From NCBI GenBank assembly GCA_003520105.1, contig DOVL01000108.1, forward strand, positions 1 to 6,764: DNA of 6,764 nt. Direction: 5' to 3'. Under the pieces are notes generated by a model. The model made no database searches, was not told the origin of the DNA, and worked only from the letters and a program-made list of their open reading frames with translations. The stretch's first letter is position 1; every line of letters starts with the position of its first letter. The position numbers and the translations under genes are program-made. Below are positions 6,725-6,764 of this stretch, piece by piece. Source of the DNA: Lachnospiraceae bacterium (lineage in GTDB: Bacteria; Bacillota; Clostridia; Lachnospirales; Lachnospiraceae).

Positions 6725-6764
6725 GTGCGCCTGGCGGCGCACGTTTCTAAAGGGTGAAAGTCCC
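6725..6764 (+). mobile_element. Probable 5' end of a group II intron, cut by the right edge
   Basis: The sequence from 6725 begins with GTGCG, the conserved 5' start of group II introns. It continues with a 7-bp hairpin (GTGCGCC 6725-6731 with GGCGCAC 6736-6742) and then AGGGTGAAAGTCCC (6751-6764), a domain I segment I recall from many clostridial introns carrying an LtrA-type reverse transcriptase/maturase. The boundary is three bases (GAT) after the T-tract of an intrinsic terminator. That is a favoured site for bacterial class C group II introns. Only 40 bases are visible, with no domain V or maturase gene, so the subclass and whether the element is complete are unknown. Confidence 0.6.

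Noticed and set aside
6344..6742. Minus-strand open frame of 132 aa over the transaldolase 3' end, terminator and intron edge
   Set aside because: It runs through an intrinsic terminator and is antisense to conserved transaldolase codons; the translation resembles nothing I know.
6725..6742. GTGCGCC/GGCGCAC hairpin as a second terminator
   Set aside because: It is followed by GTTTCT, not a T-tract, and the next bases match group II intron domain I, so the intron reading explains more.

Overview
The window looks like a chromosomal stretch of a Gram-positive anaerobe of the class Clostridia, most likely Lachnospiraceae (Butyrivibrio/Roseburia-like). This rests on the moderately A+T-rich DNA, strong AGGAGG-type ribosome binding sites, AGA/CTT/GTT-rich codon use, the clostridial form of IleS, and a particular class of FGGY sugar kinase. 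The species is an inference. All four genes lie on the + strand, and nearly all of the coding sequence belongs to recognisable families.

Layout: positions 1-1281 hold the 3' part of ileS (isoleucyl-tRNA synthetase), cut by the left edge. After a 79-base gap with a plausible promoter comes a full glycogen/maltodextrin phosphorylase gene (glgP, 1361-3817), closed by a strong intrinsic terminator (3846-3883). The next 254-base non-coding stretch carries an extended -10 promoter candidate. It also carries a striking 25-bp inverted repeat whose two arms are each themselves operator-like palindromes (GGTGTA-WW-TACACC type). Then come an FGGY carbohydrate kinase (4072-5733), probably acting on a pentulose such as ribulose or xylulose; a 226-base spacer with several inverted repeats and weak promoter candidates; and a small (217 aa) transaldolase of the TalC/FSA fold (5960-6613), followed by an intrinsic terminator (6686-6721). 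Three bases after that terminator's T-tract, the last 40 bases look like the 5' end of a group II intron (GTGCG start at 6725) running off the right edge.

Functionally this is a carbohydrate catabolism neighbourhood. GlgP releases glucose-1-phosphate from stored or imported alpha-glucans. The kinase would feed a phosphorylated ketose into the pentose phosphate pathway, and the transaldolase would carry out the C3-unit exchange in its non-oxidative branch. The kinase and transaldolase make sense as a pentose-use pair. glgP is separated from them by a terminator and is likely a separate transcription unit. The two points most worth following are the double-palindrome leader of the kinase gene and the group II intron boundary placed just behind a terminator.
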